64,000 nt of DNA from Arachidicoccus ginsenosidivorans (GCF_007971385.1 NZ_CP042434.1:1178001-1242000); one strand, 5' to 3'; shown: positions 19,146 to 29,615, counted from the stretch's first letter. Translations and numbers: made by a program. The notes: generated from the sequence alone by a model not told the origin.

Positions 19146-20792
19146 TTAGTTCTCAAATGAGCTGTAATAGTAAGGTGTCTTTGCCTCAAACTCTGCACTA
19201 CAGGTATCTACCATTTTGTAGACACGGGTAATGCCTGCTGCCTTACGCTTTTCGTAGACCTGATCTTCTGTGCAGTCACCATGAACAATTTTTGCAATCT
19301 GGGCATCACCAAATCCATGCTTTTTGGCATCTTTCAGTAAGTCCAGTGGCAAGTTATCGATGGAGTATTTTAAAATTTCTTTTTCGATATTACATAACAG
19401 CTGAATCTGATAAATAAACCAACGGTCAATCTGAGTAGCCTGGACGATGGTCTTTACGGTTACACCTAACATAAGGGCGTCTTTGATCCGGAAGATACGG
19501 TCCCATTTAGGCACTTTGATGTATTCCACCAGTTCTGCTGCTTTCATCTGATTTTTACCGTAATAACCCAGTCCAAGTGCGTCGTTTTCCAGACTCTGAC
19601 AAGCTTTCTGGATGGCTTCAGTGAAGCTACGGCCAATGGCCATTACTTCTCCAACACTTTTCATCTGTAAGCCTAAAGTATCATCTGCCCCTTTGAACTT
19701 GTCGAAGTTCCATCTTGGGATTTTAACGATCACGTAATCTAATGCGGGTTCAAAATAAGCGGATGTGGTCTTGGTGATCTGATTTTTCAGCTCATCCAGA
19801 CTATAACCAAGTGCCAGCTTGGCAGCAATTTTGGCAATTGGATATCCTGTAGCTTTTGATGCCAGCGCGGAGGAACGGCTTACACGAGGATTGATCTCAA
19901 TAGCGATCAGTTCTTCTGTTTCCGGATTCAAGGAGAATTGGATATTACAGCCGCCGGCAAAATTACCTAAGTCACGCATGATTCTGATAGCGGTATTACG
20001 CATTAATTGGAAGGCCGTATCGCTAAGGGTCATGGCAGGTGCCACGGTGACGCTGTCACCGGTATGGATACCCATTGGGTCAAAGTTTTCTACGGTACAG
20101 ATAATGGCTACATTATCTGCACTGTCGCGCAGCAGCTCCAGTTCAAATTCTTTCCAACCCAGTACGGCTTTTTCTACCAGCACTTCGTGTATGGGCGAGG
20201 CTTCGAGTCCCCTGTTCAGCGCTTCGTCCAGATCGTCTTTGGTATGTACAAATCCGCCTCCGGTACCACCTAATGTAAATGAAGGCCGGATTACCAGTGG
20301 AAAACCTATTTCCTGGGCAAATTCTTTACCTTCCAGGAAGCTGTTTGCTGTTTTTGCCGGTGCTACCTGGATGCCCATTTCAATCATCCACTGACGGAAT
20401 AACTCTCTATCTTCCGCCTTATCAATGGCCTTGATGTCCACACCGATTAATCTGACATTATATTTTTCCCAGATTCCCAGATCAGCCACTTCCTTACACA
20501 GGTTCAGGGCTGTCTGCCCACCCATTGTTGGCAAAACGGCGTCAATTTCGTTTTCCTGCAGGATTTTCTCAATACTTTCTACTTCCAGCGGCAACAGGTA
20601 AACCTTATCTGCCATCATGGGGTCAGTCATGATCGTCGCTGGATTACTATTGATCAGTGTTACGCGGATTCCTTCTTCACTGATACTGCGTGCAGCCTGG
20701 CTGCCGGAATAATCGAACTCACAGGCCTGACCGATTACAATGGGTCCAGAACCTATAATGAGTACCGATTTAATTGAATTGTCTTTTGGCAT
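19146..20792 (-). CDS. carB: Carbamoyl-phosphate synthase large chain, N-terminal half only
   Basis: CarB makes carbamoyl phosphate for pyrimidine and arginine synthesis. This frame begins [24 protein letters not shown] and contains the first ATP-grasp unit ([37 protein letters not shown]) and the oligomerisation domain. It stops at residue 548, after [16 protein letters not shown]. Most Bacteroidota CarB proteins are about 940 residues and continue from this point into the second synthase half (about GSGPNRIGQGIEFDY). No such sequence follows in any minus-strand frame, and a terminator is 58 bases away. A split carB with the other half elsewhere is likely; loss of the half is the alternative. 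Confidence 0.88.
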   Translation of the reverse strand: MPKDNSIKSVLIIGSGPIVIGQACEFDYSGSQAARSISEEGIRVTLINSNPATIMTDPMMADKVYLLPLEVESIEKILQENEIDAVLPTMGGQTALNLCKEVADLGIWEKYNVRLIGVDIKAIDKAEDRELFRQWMIEMGIQVAPAKTANSFLEGKEFAQEIGFPLVIRPSFTLGGTGGGFVHTKDDLDEALNRGLEASPIHEVLVEKAVLGWKEFELELLRDSADNVAIICTVENFDPMGIHTGDSVTVAPAMTLSDTAFQLMRNTAIRIMRDLGNFAGGCNIQFSLNPETEELIAIEINPRVSRSSALASKATGYPIAKIAAKLALGYSLDELKNQITKTTSAYFEPALDYVIVKIPRWNFDKFKGADDTLGLQMKSVGEVMAIGRSFTEAIQKACQSLENDALGLGYYGKNQMKAAELVEYIKVPKWDRIFRIKDALMLGVTVKTIVQATQIDRWFIYQIQLLCNIEKEILKYSIDNLPLDLLKDAKKHGFGDAQIAKIVHGDCTEDQVYEKRKAAGITRVYKMVDTCSAEFEAKTPYYYSSFEN

Positions 20793-20921
20793 CTTTTTAA
20801 AAATATAAATTGCGCAAAACTACAAGTTTATGCGCAAACTAAAAAGACAAATTATGCGCTTGATTAGTGCAATTCATATAAAATACTGGTGCTTAGCGAA
20901 ATGGCTTTGTAAATAGGGGCA

Positions 20922-21623
20922 TTAGAGCATCAGGCTGGTAATCAGATAATCCAGGGTAAGAATAATGACACAGTTCAGGGTCACAGATTTGGTGGAAGTC
21001 CGGCTTAGTTCCACCGTCCCGCCCCGAAAATAATACCCTAAATAAAAGGCCACACTGGAAATAACAAATGAATAAGCAAAGGTTTTTACGCCGGCCACGG
21101 CTACTTCATAGGGGTTGAACTCGGTGGTCAGACCGGTCAGGTAATACGCCGTTGGAATATTTGTAGAAAACAGGGCAACAAGATAGCCCCCAAACATACT
21201 TAGGGTCAGAGAAAAGATAATCAGACAAGGAATGGTCAGCATCGCGGCCAGTATCCTTGGAAACAGCATGTAATTAATGGTTTGCACACCCATTATTTCC
21301 ATGGCATCGAGCTGTTCATAAAGCCGCATATACCCCACCTCTGAGGTGATCTTAAAACCAACGACGCCAGCCAGTATACAACTGATGCCCGTAGGCGCAA
21401 TCTCCAGCATCATGGAATCTCTGACAACGGTTGCGATGACCGAACGCGGTACAATTGGATTGGTCAGCATATAGGCGACCTGCAGGGTCATCACCATACC
21501 CAAAAAGATAGAGATAATACAAATAACCGGCAGGGCTTCCAGACCAATAAACTTACACTGGTCAAAAAATTGCTTTCTAAACATCCTGAAATTATCCGGC
21601 CGGACAAACATGTTTTTCAGCAT
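20922..21623 (-). CDS. mlaE: MlaE/YrbE-type ABC transporter permease
   Basis: This permease of the MlaE family forms the membrane part of phospholipid-transport ABC systems. About five hydrophobic segments and the family motif EVGYMRLYEQLDAMEIMGVQ are visible. The ATG at 21623 gives 233 residues, slightly short. The frame upstream (ADILTELGRYVVMLKN) looks like the normal family N-terminus, but it has no ATG, GTG or TTG before its stop, so the true start may be an unusual codon such as ATA near 21660. No ATPase or MCE gene is adjacent. Confidence 0.85.
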   Translation of the reverse strand: MLKNMFVRPDNFRMFRKQFFDQCKFIGLEALPVICIISIFLGMVMTLQVAYMLTNPIVPRSVIATVVRDSMMLEIAPTGISCILAGVVGFKITSEVGYMRLYEQLDAMEIMGVQTINYMLFPRILAAMLTIPCLIIFSLTLSMFGGYLVALFSTNIPTAYYLTGLTTEFNPYEVAVAGVKTFAYSFVISSVAFYLGYYFRGGTVELSRTSTKSVTLNCVIILTLDYLITSLML

Positions 21624-21711
21624 GACTACATACCGGCCGAGCTCTGTTAATATGTCCGCTATTTTTTTCAGAGGTGTTGTTTTAAAGGGCTAAACTATTG
21701 TATTTCAAGAA

Positions 21712-22038
21712 CTATTCCAAATCTCCGCAGATTTTAAATTCGGCGCCTTCCAGGTGATCGTCTAAGCGGATCTGGCAGGCCAATCGACTGGTATCGTCTG
21801 CATCAGGCAGGGTATCGAGCATATCCCATTCTGCATCTGTTTTCTCGGATAACTGATCCTGGCCTTTTTGAAATTTAACATGGCAGGTTGCACATAAAGC
21901 CATGCCACCACAAGTAGCCATTATATTATACTCAAAGGCCTTAAGGGTCTCCATGAGGCTCAGTCCCATATCTGTCGGGGCTTCCAACTCTTGTTTTGAC
22001 CCGTCACGGTCTTCTACTGTAAATTTTACCATACTCAT
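21712..22038 (-). CDS. 2Fe-2S ferredoxin
   Basis: This plant/adrenodoxin-type ferredoxin binds its cluster through CGGMALCATC and a distal cysteine in RLACQI. The start at 22038 (MSMVKFTVED) or 22032 is preferred over 22086, because a TATCTTTG -7 box lies at 22046-22053 and would put the transcript start just before it. It has 108 residues. The ferredoxin reductase gene is the next gene upstream on the same strand, and the two probably form an electron-transfer pair despite a terminator between them. Confidence 0.88.
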   Translation of the reverse strand: MSMVKFTVEDRDGSKQELEAPTDMGLSLMETLKAFEYNIMATCGGMALCATCHVKFQKGQDQLSEKTDAEWDMLDTLPDADDTSRLACQIRLDDHLEGAEFKICGDLE

Positions 22039-22045
22039 AGTGCTG

Positions 22046-22053
22046 CAAAGATA
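22046..22053 (-). promoter_or_regulatory. TAnnTTTG -7 box of the ferredoxin gene
   Basis: TATCTTTG on the minus strand ends 7 bases before the ATG at 22038, implying a leaderless or almost leaderless transcript. A TTG lies upstream, but at 15 bases it is closer than usual. Confidence 0.4.
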
Positions 22054-22178
22054 TATGGTTCCCGCAACAATCTGAACAGTCACCAAAGTTTCAAATAATA
22101 AATCGATGCAAAATACATCTGACTTTCGGTGGTTTAATCTTTAACCGCTCAGGTAGCGCTACAGTGCCGGCTGCTCCT

Positions 22179-22226
22179 TAAATGCCAAAAGCGCTATCAG
22201 TCCAACTGATAACGCTTTTGGCATTT
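22179..22226 (-). terminator. Long hairpin after the ferredoxin reductase gene
   Basis: The two arms of about 20 bases (22181-22200 and 22206-22225) pair with a single C/A mismatch and a loop of 5. It lies 80 bases past the reductase stop codon on the minus strand. Confidence 0.7.
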
Positions 22227-22307
22227 AAATGTACTTTCGGTCTATTTGGTGCAAATAGTTGCTATTACTTACCTGCTTACTTACTTACTTAAAACTGGAC
22301 CTTGTTT

Positions 22308-23315
22308 TTAGAACTCATGGACGCCATTTACGGTCGTATATTTGAAGCTCAGATGTTTATCCGGGAAGACATGTTTGAAGGCACTTTGTACCATGATCGC
22401 TCCTTCATGGAAACCGCAAAGAATCAGTTTTAATTTGCCGGTATACGTATTAATATCCCCGATGGCATAAATACCAGGGACATTGGTGGAATAATCTGTG
22501 GTATCCACGCTGACCTGTGCTTTTTCTATACCCAGCCCCCAGTCTGCGATGGGACCCAGTTTAGGGCTCAGACCAAATAGCGGAATCAAATAATCTGCTT
22601 TGATGGTTTGTTCCTTTTTATCGGCGTCTTCATAGAAAACGGATTTGAGTGATCCGTTGCCATCGATCTTTTTCAGATTGGCTTTTAGGATCAGATCAAT
22701 CTTTCCTTCTTTAGCCAGATTAAAGACTTTTTCCGCTGAATCGGGTGCCCCGCGGAAGGTCTCTCCCCTGTGCACCAGGGTCACCCTTTTGGAGATATTG
22801 GCTAAGTATATTGTCCAGTCCAAAGCGGAATCCCCGCCACCTGCCAGTACGATTTCTTTATCTCTGAATAGTTCAGGATTTTTCACCATATAGGCGACGC
22901 CCTTACCATGCTCAAATTCTTCCAGTCTTTCAATAGCTGGTTTTCTGGGCTCAAAACTACCCAGGCCTGCTGCAATTACAATGACTTTACAGGCGATGGT
23001 GGTACCTTCATTGGTCCCAACAACAAACGACTGATCTGCTTGCCTTTCAATGGACTCTACTCTTTCACCGAGCGTAAATGTCGGATGAAAGGGTGCTATT
23101 TGTTCCATTAAATTATCGACCAGTTCCTGGGCATTGACAGAAGGGAAGCCAGGAATATCATATATGGGTTTATGGGGATAGATTTCTGATAATTGACCGC
23201 CAACCTGAGGCAAAGCATCAATTAAATGGCAGCGCATCTTCAAAAGTCCGGCCTCAAAAACTGCAAAAAGCCCTACCGGACCGGCGCCAACTATACATAT
23301 ATCAGTGGTTATCAT
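22308..23315 (-). CDS. Ferredoxin/flavodoxin-NADP reductase, TrxR-like type
   Basis: This 335-residue flavoprotein passes electrons between NADPH and ferredoxin. The FAD Rossmann motif is IVGAGPVGLFAVFEAG at the N-terminus, and the NADPH motif is VLAGGGDSALDWT near residue 165. IYAIGDINTY marks the FAD end. It lacks the CxxC of thioredoxin reductase, which places it in the type 2 FNR group. The 2Fe-2S ferredoxin gene follows on the same strand. Confidence 0.9.
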   Translation of the reverse strand: MITTDICIVGAGPVGLFAVFEAGLLKMRCHLIDALPQVGGQLSEIYPHKPIYDIPGFPSVNAQELVDNLMEQIAPFHPTFTLGERVESIERQADQSFVVGTNEGTTIACKVIVIAAGLGSFEPRKPAIERLEEFEHGKGVAYMVKNPELFRDKEIVLAGGGDSALDWTIYLANISKRVTLVHRGETFRGAPDSAEKVFNLAKEGKIDLILKANLKKIDGNGSLKSVFYEDADKKEQTIKADYLIPLFGLSPKLGPIADWGLGIEKAQVSVDTTDYSTNVPGIYAIGDINTYTGKLKLILCGFHEGAIMVQSAFKHVFPDKHLSFKYTTVNGVHEF

Positions 23316-23412
23316 ATCTAAAAATTAAGAACTCAATTGAAATTTGCTGCAAAATTAATCCATCTGCCTAAGTTATAAAAGGTTTTGTCCAAACATTTTC
23401 AATATTGACACT

Positions 23413-23482
23413 ATAATGACAAAAAATATTCCAGTTTGGCAGCCTTCAAGTGTAATTTCTGTCATTATTACCGTTTTGGCAG
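23413..23482 (+). promoter_or_regulatory. Inverted and direct repeats upstream of grpE
   Basis: ATAATGACA (23413-23421) is exactly complementary to TGTCATTAT (23460-23468). The motif GTTTGGCAG occurs at 23434-23442, and TTTTGGCAG follows 40 bases later at 23474-23482. No CIRCE element is present. The repeats lie 55-125 bases before a heat-shock operon and may be its control site. Confidence 0.4.
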
Positions 23483-23536
23483 TTCGGCAAATAATTTGAA
23501 CGAACAAAAGGTAATCGTCAAGAAAATAGTGAAAAT

Positions 23537-24121
23537 ATGAGCATACATGGTAAAGCGCATCATGAAGATGATGAAAAATTCCAGGAAAATCAGGATGTAA
23601 ATACTGATAATCAATCAAATGAAGAGAATCAGGTAGATGTGGAAGATGGACAAACAGCGCCTGATGCTGTTATCAGTGAAGCAGCCAGATTAGCCGACGC
23701 TTTGGCAGAGCAAAAGGAAAAATACATCCGACTCATGGCCGAGTTTGAAAATTATAAAAGAAGAACTGCCAAAGAACGTATTGAACTGATCCAGACAGCA
23801 GGCAAGGATATTATTGTCAGTTTGCTGGATGTATTAGATGACTGTGACCGTGCAGAAAAACAAATGAATGTCGATACAGACATAAATCATGTCAGGGAAG
23901 GCAGTCAGCTGGTATTTAATAAATTCAGGAAGATTCTGGAAGCAAAAGGCGTTAAAGCCATGGACAGCCAGGGACAAGATTTTGATGTAGAAACCCAGGA
24001 AGCAATCGCTGAAGTGCCAGGCACTGAACAGCAAAGCGGCAAAGTGATTGATGTGATCCAAAAAGGGTATTTATTAAATGACAAACTGATTCGATTCGCT
24101 AAAGTAGTGGTTGGTAAATAA
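23537..24121 (+). CDS. grpE: Nucleotide exchange factor GrpE
   Basis: GrpE releases ADP from DnaK in the DnaK-DnaJ chaperone cycle. The 194-residue protein has an acidic, disordered N-terminus of about 45 residues. The coiled coil with [19 protein letters not shown] follows, then the C-terminal beta domain ending [23 protein letters not shown]. It is followed 83 bases later by dnaJ on the same strand. Confidence 0.95.
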   Translation: MSIHGKAHHEDDEKFQENQDVNTDNQSNEENQVDVEDGQTAPDAVISEAARLADALAEQKEKYIRLMAEFENYKRRTAKERIELIQTAGKDIIVSLLDVLDDCDRAEKQMNVDTDINHVREGSQLVFNKFRKILEAKGVKAMDSQGQDFDVETQEAIAEVPGTEQQSGKVIDVIQKGYLLNDKLIRFAKVVVGK

Positions 24122-24204
24122 TACCAGATTTTACATTATGGATAGATCAGCGGAGATCTGAATGGGTAATATTGATTACCAAACACACACTGAACAGCAA
24201 AACA

Positions 24205-25361
24205 ATGAAAAGAGATTATTACGAGATTTTAAGCGTCACCAAGACGGCAACGGGCGATGAGATCAAAAAGGCTTATCGTAAGGTAGCCATGCAATATCAT
24301 CCAGACCGTAATCCTGGGGACAAGGAAGCAGAAGATAAATTCAAGGAAGCTGCCGAGGCATATGAAGTGTTAAGTGACGGCGACAAGCGGGCTAAATATG
24401 ACCGCTACGGTCACCAGGCCTTCGGCCCGGGTATGGGCGGCGGCAATCCTTTTGGCGGCGGCGGCATGGACATGAACGATATTTTCAGTCAGTTCGGCGA
24501 CATATTTGGCGGTGGAGGTTTCTCTGATTTTTCGGTGGCGGCGGCGGCAGGGCCAGCCAGGGACGGGGTTCCAAAGGCAGCAACCTGCGTGTCAAGATCC
24601 GGCTGAACTTTGAAGAGATGGCCGCGGGCGTCACTAAAAATATTAAAATTAAAAAATACGTCACCTGTTCTCATTGCCATGGTAATGGGGCCAAGGATGC
24701 CAGCAGTATAGAAACCTGTAAGACCTGTCATGGTTCCGGCCAGGTCAGAAAGGTGCAGTCCACCTTCCTGGGCCAGATGCAGACCGTAGTGGTTTGTCCT
24801 ACCTGTCAGGGGCAAGGTTCTACGATTACCGCTAAATGTGGTCACTGTAAAGGTGATGGCAGGGTCTATGATGAGGAAACGGTTTCCATTAATATTCCGG
24901 CCGGTGTCTATGAAGGATTGCAACTCAGTATGAGCGGTAAAGGTAATGCGGGTCTTAGAGGTGGTCCTGCCGGTGATTTACTGATTGCCATTGAAGAGGA
25001 GGCTCATAAAGAATTACATCGCGATGGCATCAATGTCGGGTATGATCTGTTTATCTCCTTCCATGAAGCAGTCTTTGGGGCGCAGGTGGAGGTACCTACG
25101 ATCGGCGGTCGGGCCAAGATCAAGATTCCTGCAGGTACGCAGAGCGGAAAAATATTCAGGCTGAAAGGCAAGGGATTCCCAGACATTAATGGCTACAACA
25201 AAGGCGATCAATTAATCAATATCAATGTCTGGACTCCGCAACATTTAAGCAGTGAGGAAAAAGACGCGCTGGAATCCATTAAAGATTCTGAAAATTTCAA
25301 GCCACAGCCCAATAAGAACGAGAAAAGCTTTTTTGATAAAATCAAAGAAGTCTTCTCCTAG
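24205..25361 (+). CDS. dnaJ: Chaperone DnaJ (one frameshift)
   Basis: DnaJ delivers substrates to DnaK and stimulates its ATPase. The J domain has HPD at residues 32-34, then a Gly/Phe-rich linker and four zinc motifs ([32 protein letters not shown]), then the C-terminal substrate domain; about 385 residues in all. The ATG at 24205 ([11 protein letters not shown]) is chosen over 24172. The frame breaks inside the Gly/Phe linker. Adding one T to the run 24528-24532 restores [20 protein letters not shown]. This is probably a sequence error, since the gene is otherwise intact. Confidence 0.93.
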
Positions 25362-25404
25362 GCCACATCAAGCAGGTTACCGGGTTTAATTTTCAAGTAA
25401 ATCT

Positions 25405-25450
25405 ACTCAAAAAAGGCTACAGGATATCCATTCTGTAGCCTTTTTTGAGT
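25405..25450 (+). terminator. Intrinsic terminator after dnaJ
   Basis: An 18-bp perfect stem (25405-25422 with 25433-25450) ends in TTTTTT, 44 bases past dnaJ. Confidence 0.9.
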
Positions 25451-25570
25451 CAAACCTAGTAGATTCTGGCACTATTTTTTGAGAATTGTTCCTATCAGCA
25501 AATTAAAACCTTCGTTTAAAAAAGTCAAATATTCATTTTATTCAATTTTGATGCATAATTTTATTCATAT

Positions 25571-26326
25571 ATGGAACTAAAAGATCAAATCATCACCGCA
25601 ATATCTTATTATAAAAGCCCCTTCAAGCAGCAAACCATCCGGGAGGCCAAGCGCCTTAAAGGGCAAATAGGGCTAGAACTGGGCGGTCCCAGCAGTGTAT
25701 TTAGTAGAAAATCTTTTTTTCCGGTTTACCTCTACGCCAAATCAGTGGATGGGGTCAATTTCAGTAATCAAACGGTTTGGGAAGGCCAGTTAACGGAAGG
25801 TGACACCTACAACTATCTATCCAGCCATGGCCTGGGCCATCAGTATATTGATGAAGCAGGTATACTCAGCACGGTGCCTGACAACAAATACGATTTTTTA
25901 CTCTCCAGCCATAGTCTGGAGCATATGGCTAATCCAATCAAGGCCCTAAAGCGTTGGCATGCGGTGCTGAAGCCTCGCGGAACGCTCTGTTTAATACTTC
26001 CTGACAAACGTTTCACTTTTGATCATAACCGACCCTATACTACCTTCGAACACCTATTACAGGACGAAGCACAAGACGTCGATGAAAATGATACAACCCA
26101 TTTTGAGGAAGTCATAAGATTACATGACCTATCTAAGGATATTGACCAGGATAAAGTACAATTTGAACAAAGGACCCGCAATAATTCCGTTCAAAGATGC
26201 GTGCATCATCATGTATTTTCTCCAGAACTGATTGAACAACTTCTTAATTACTGCGGCTTTGAAGTTACCATAAGTAAAACATTTAAACCTTTTCACCTCT
26301 TTACCCTGGCTAGGAAAAAAGACTAA
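25571..26326 (+). CDS. Class I SAM-dependent methyltransferase
   Basis: This 251-residue protein has motif I in IGLELGGPSSVF and the Methyltransf_11-type core DFLLSSHSLEHMANPIKALKRW, followed by LKPRGTLCLILPDKR. It resembles methyltransferases found near glycan or lipid biosynthesis genes, but there is no such context here and the substrate is unknown. It stands between its own promoter region and a shared terminator facing parE. Confidence 0.8.
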   Translation: MELKDQIITAISYYKSPFKQQTIREAKRLKGQIGLELGGPSSVFSRKSFFPVYLYAKSVDGVNFSNQTVWEGQLTEGDTYNYLSSHGLGHQYIDEAGILSTVPDNKYDFLLSSHSLEHMANPIKALKRWHAVLKPRGTLCLILPDKRFTFDHNRPYTTFEHLLQDEAQDVDENDTTHFEEVIRLHDLSKDIDQDKVQFEQRTRNNSVQRCVHHHVFSPELIEQLLNYCGFEVTISKTFKPFHLFTLARKKD

Positions 26327-26353
26327 TAGCGGATGAATCGGTTCATTCAACTT

Positions 26354-26398
26354 AATCAATAAATAAGGGCGGTCAGTGACCGCCCTTATTTATTGATT
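26354..26398. terminator. Bidirectional terminator between convergent genes
   Basis: A 22-bp perfect palindrome (26354-26375 with 26377-26398) with U-rich ends in both directions separates the methyltransferase gene from parE. It can serve both. Confidence 0.9.
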
Positions 26399-26434
26399 TT
26401 AACCAGAAAAGCTTTTATTTAATAATCCCTGCTC

Positions 26435-28332
26435 TTAGGCAACTTCGGAGACTTTAATATCCTGCTCACTGGCCAGATCCAGTTCTATTTTCAGGTTATC
26501 GATAATAAACTCTTGTCTTTGCGGCGTGTTCTTGCCCATAAAATAATCCAGTAAGCTGAATATGTGCGCCCCCTGATCCAGTAAAACGGGTTGTACGCGC
26601 ATATCCTCTCCGATAAACCGGCCAAATTCTTCAGGCGAGATTTCCCCTAGCCCTTTAAAGCGGGTAATTTCTGGTTTTGATCCCAGTTTTTTAATGGCCG
26701 CCTGTTTTTCGGTTTCATCGTAGCAATAGATGGTTTCCTTTTTATTGCGCACCCTGAATAAGGGTGTTTCCAGAATATAGACATGTTTTTGCTTGACTAG
26801 ATCCGGGAAGAACTGTAAAAAGAAGGTCATTAACAATAGACGGATATGCATACCGTCCACATCCGCATCAGTGGCAATCACGATGTTCTTATAACGCAGG
26901 CCATCGAGTCCGTCCTCGATATTTAGGGCATGCTGTAATAAGTTGAACTCTTCGTTTTCATAAACCACTTTTTGGAAAGGCCAAAACTGTTGAGTGGTTT
27001 ACCCCTCAGGCTGAACACAGCCTGGGTATCTACGTTGCGACTTTTGGTTATACTACCACTGGCACTATCCCCTTCGGTAATAAAGATGGTGCTCTGTTGT
27101 TGTTTTTCCACCAGATCCTCTTTGTTTTTACCAGAGGGTTCTTCGTTATAATGGATCTTACAATCCCTGAGTTTTTTATTATGGAGATTTGCCTTTTTGG
27201 CCCGCTCATTGGCAAGTTTTTTAATTCCGGATAACTCCTTACGCTCTCTTTCGCTCTGTTCAATGCGCTTTTTAAGGATATCTGCGACCGCTGGATTTTT
27301 ATGTAGGTAGTTATCCAGTTCCCGACTCATGAATTCAAGGACGAAGCTTTTCATGCTCTGTCCACCTTCTGAAACGTACTGAGAACCCAGCTTGGTCTTG
27401 GTCTGGCTCTCAAATACAGGCTCCTGCACCCTGACAGCCAATGCTGCTACGATGCTTTGGCGGATATCTGAAGCGTCATAATCTTTTTTATAGAATTCCC
27501 TGACGGTCTTTACAAAAGCTTCCCGGAAGGCTTGCTGGTGCGTACCACCCTGGGTGGTATACTGACCGTTCACAAATGAATACAAGTCTTCCCCATAATC
27601 ATTGGCATGGGAGAAAGCGACTTCGATGTCATAGCCTTTGAGCGATACAATCGGGTAACGAAGTTCATCTTCGTTGGCTTTTCTTTTCAACAGGTCGACC
27701 AGACCGTTTTTACTGACATATTTTTTGCCATTAAAATGAATGGTGAGGCCCGCATTCAGGTAACAATAGTTCCAGAGCAAATCATCCAGATAATCTGGCT
27801 TAAAATGAAAGTTTTTAAAAACGGTTTCATCGGGGACAAAATGGACAAAAGTGCCATTGGCCTGGGTGGTTTTGGTTTCTTTTGATTCATTGAGCAGTAC
27901 ACCTTTTTCAAAATCCGCACTGCGCATCTTTCCTTCCCTGTAACTTTCAATCTTAAAATACTTACTCAGTGCATTCACTGCTTTAATACCGACTCCGTTT
28001 AATCCTACGCTTTTCTGGAAAGCTTTGCTGTCATATTTGGCGCCTGTATTAATCTTACTGGCTACATCCACCAGTTTACCCAGCGGAACTCCTCTGCCGT
28101 AATCTCTGGCCGTTACACTCCTATCTTCAATGGTAATTTCGATTTTACTTCCGAAACCCATCATGTGTTCATCGATACAGTTATCCAGGACTTCTTTTAC
28201 GAGTACATAGATCCCATCGTCGGGTGCGTTTCCATCCCCCAACTTTCCGATATACATCCCTGGTCTTAGCCTGATGTGTTCGCGCCAGTCAAGGCTCCGG
28301 ATACTGCCTTCGTCGTAATTTGATGCTGTCAT
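26435..28332 (-). CDS. parE: DNA topoisomerase IV subunit B (one frameshift)
   Basis: This is a type IIA topoisomerase ATPase subunit of about 632 residues. The length and the start [23 protein letters not shown] point to ParE rather than GyrB. The GHKL ATPase motifs are [15 protein letters not shown] and [13 protein letters not shown]. The TOPRIM domain has [10 protein letters not shown] and [12 protein letters not shown]. The frame breaks between these TOPRIM motifs. One base added to the five-T run 26969-26973 joins them as [14 protein letters not shown]. The break would remove the second catalytic motif of an essential enzyme, so an error is likely. Confidence 0.9.
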
Positions 28333-28551
28333 ACGCCTAACTTATTTAGTTCAAATTTCGTCAAATATAATCAATTTCTGTGCAAAACACGAAAGAACAT
28401 CTATTCGTTTTTGCAATACGGCTCAAATGTAAGGGTTTCAGGCGTACATTAGGTGATCGGTGCATAAGTTGACCGGATGTTTTTCCTTGAAAAAAATTCC
28501 TTGGAATAAATAGGCTGCTTGTTGTATTTTTGCGCTCGAAAATTGGATTTT

Positions 28552-28624
28552 GCCTCCTTAGCTCAGTTGGTAGAGCAACTGTTTCGTAAATAGTAGGTCG
28601 TGGGTTCAAGTCCCATGGGAGGCT
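28552..28624 (+). tRNA. tRNA-Thr (anticodon CGU)
   Basis: The 73-base cloverleaf folds fully. The acceptor GCCTCCT pairs with GGGAGGC; the D arm is GCTC/GAGC; the anticodon stem ACTGT/ATAGT holds the loop TTCGTAA, with anticodon CGT; the T arm is GTGGG-TTCAAGT-CCCAT. The discriminator is T. CCA is not encoded. Confidence 0.95.
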
Positions 28625-28642
28625 CTTTTTGTTGGCAAAAAA

Positions 28643-28701
28643 GATAAACGCAAGACAGGGTACGGCTATTTTAAATAGAAGCACCCTGTCTTGCGTTTAT
28701 C
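28643..28701 (+). terminator. 19-bp hairpin after tRNA-Thr
   Basis: The arms 28643-28661 and 28683-28701 are perfectly complementary. The loop contains its own short stem (CTATT/AATAG). A T-rich stretch follows. It lies 18 bases past the tRNA and probably ends its transcript. Confidence 0.75.
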
Positions 28702-28794
28702 GCTTTATTTTACTTTATTGCGTTTTATTTACCTACTACTACTACTACTACTTGCGTATATAGCCATTTGACTTCCTATACAAAGCGGCACAGA

Positions 28795-29349
28795 TCAGAG
28801 GCCGAAGCGCCACCCGGCTTTAAAACCTACCCATCCATTTGCGCCACTGGGATCGCCATTTTTCTTACCAATTAACTCATAATCAATTTGCGCTTCAAGT
28901 GGTCCAAGTTTACCACCTACACCAAAGGAACCGGTAAACCTGGATCCGCTGGCCAGATCATTTTTTACACTAGCCGTCCCGACATCTGCGTGTAAAAACA
29001 ATAGATTTAGGGGTAAAAAATTCTGCCTTAACCCAAATCGTACGGGTACGTATGACATTCTGCCTGGTCTTGGACTAACGGATTTATCCTGTGCAAAAGA
29101 GCTGTAACCAATGGTGCCCGTCGCATAGGTCTTATGAAATAATTTAATACCGGCTCCCGCTTCACCACCAATGCCGTATTTATAATTTTGCATGATGCCG
29201 CTATTACCGGGATTTTCATAGGCCAGATGACCGAAAATAAAGAAAAGTTTCTGACTGTGTGCGGATTGCATCCCCAGCCCAAATGCCAGGATAAGCGCCA
29301 AAAGTCCACTGCGCCAAATCTTTTGTGGAATTGAAAGAATGTGTTTCAT
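28795..29349 (-). CDS. Small outer membrane beta-barrel protein
   Basis: This 184-residue protein has a signal peptide (SGLLALILAFGLGMQSAHS) and alternating amphipathic strands. It ends in an aromatic-rich strand (WVGFKAGWRFGL), as in outer membrane barrels of the OmpW/OmpX size class. Gly-rich turns are frequent. I do not recognise a specific family; the function is unknown. Confidence 0.65.
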   Translation of the reverse strand: MKHILSIPQKIWRSGLLALILAFGLGMQSAHSQKLFFIFGHLAYENPGNSGIMQNYKYGIGGEAGAGIKLFHKTYATGTIGYSSFAQDKSVSPRPGRMSYVPVRFGLRQNFLPLNLLFLHADVGTASVKNDLASGSRFTGSFGVGGKLGPLEAQIDYELIGKKNGDPSGANGWVGFKAGWRFGL

Positions 29350-29565
29350 CAGTTTTATTTTTAATGATTTGTTTTTGTTAAAAGCAAATCCGTAGATAAA
29401 GGATTGTATTTATAGTTGTTACGTATCCAAAGTTAAAGGATATTTTGCACTTGTAGCTGTTTAGCTCAACTTAACTTTATCTAACTTCTATCTTGCCCCT
29501 TTTCAGACCTTTTTTTAGACCTCTGTTCCTCCTCGACTAATACCCCTTTTCTGGGTTAAACGCAA

Positions 29566-29615
29566 ATATCGGGCCCCTTACAATGACATATATGTCATTG
29601 CAAGGGGCCCGATAT
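29566..29615. repeat. 25-bp near-perfect palindrome
   Basis: The arms 29566-29590 and 29591-29615 pair with one A/C mismatch and no spacer, with a GC-rich core GGGCCCCTT. It sits in the 367-base gap downstream of rplY, next to a second hairpin. It may act as a back-up terminator or a transcript-stabilising hairpin. Confidence 0.7.

Noticed and set aside
24172-24606. Programmed frameshift in dnaJ or prs
   Set aside because: No slippery heptamer with a downstream stimulator was seen, and the same one-base loss recurs in many unrelated genes, which fits sequence error better.
28361-28684. 107-codon minus-strand frame across the tRNA gene
   Set aside because: It is the antisense of tRNA-Thr and contains the translated tRNA sequence (LPTELRRQ); not a protein gene.
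28733-28752. ACT/CTA trinucleotide repeat
   Set aside because: Only about six units in a non-coding gap with no sign of function.
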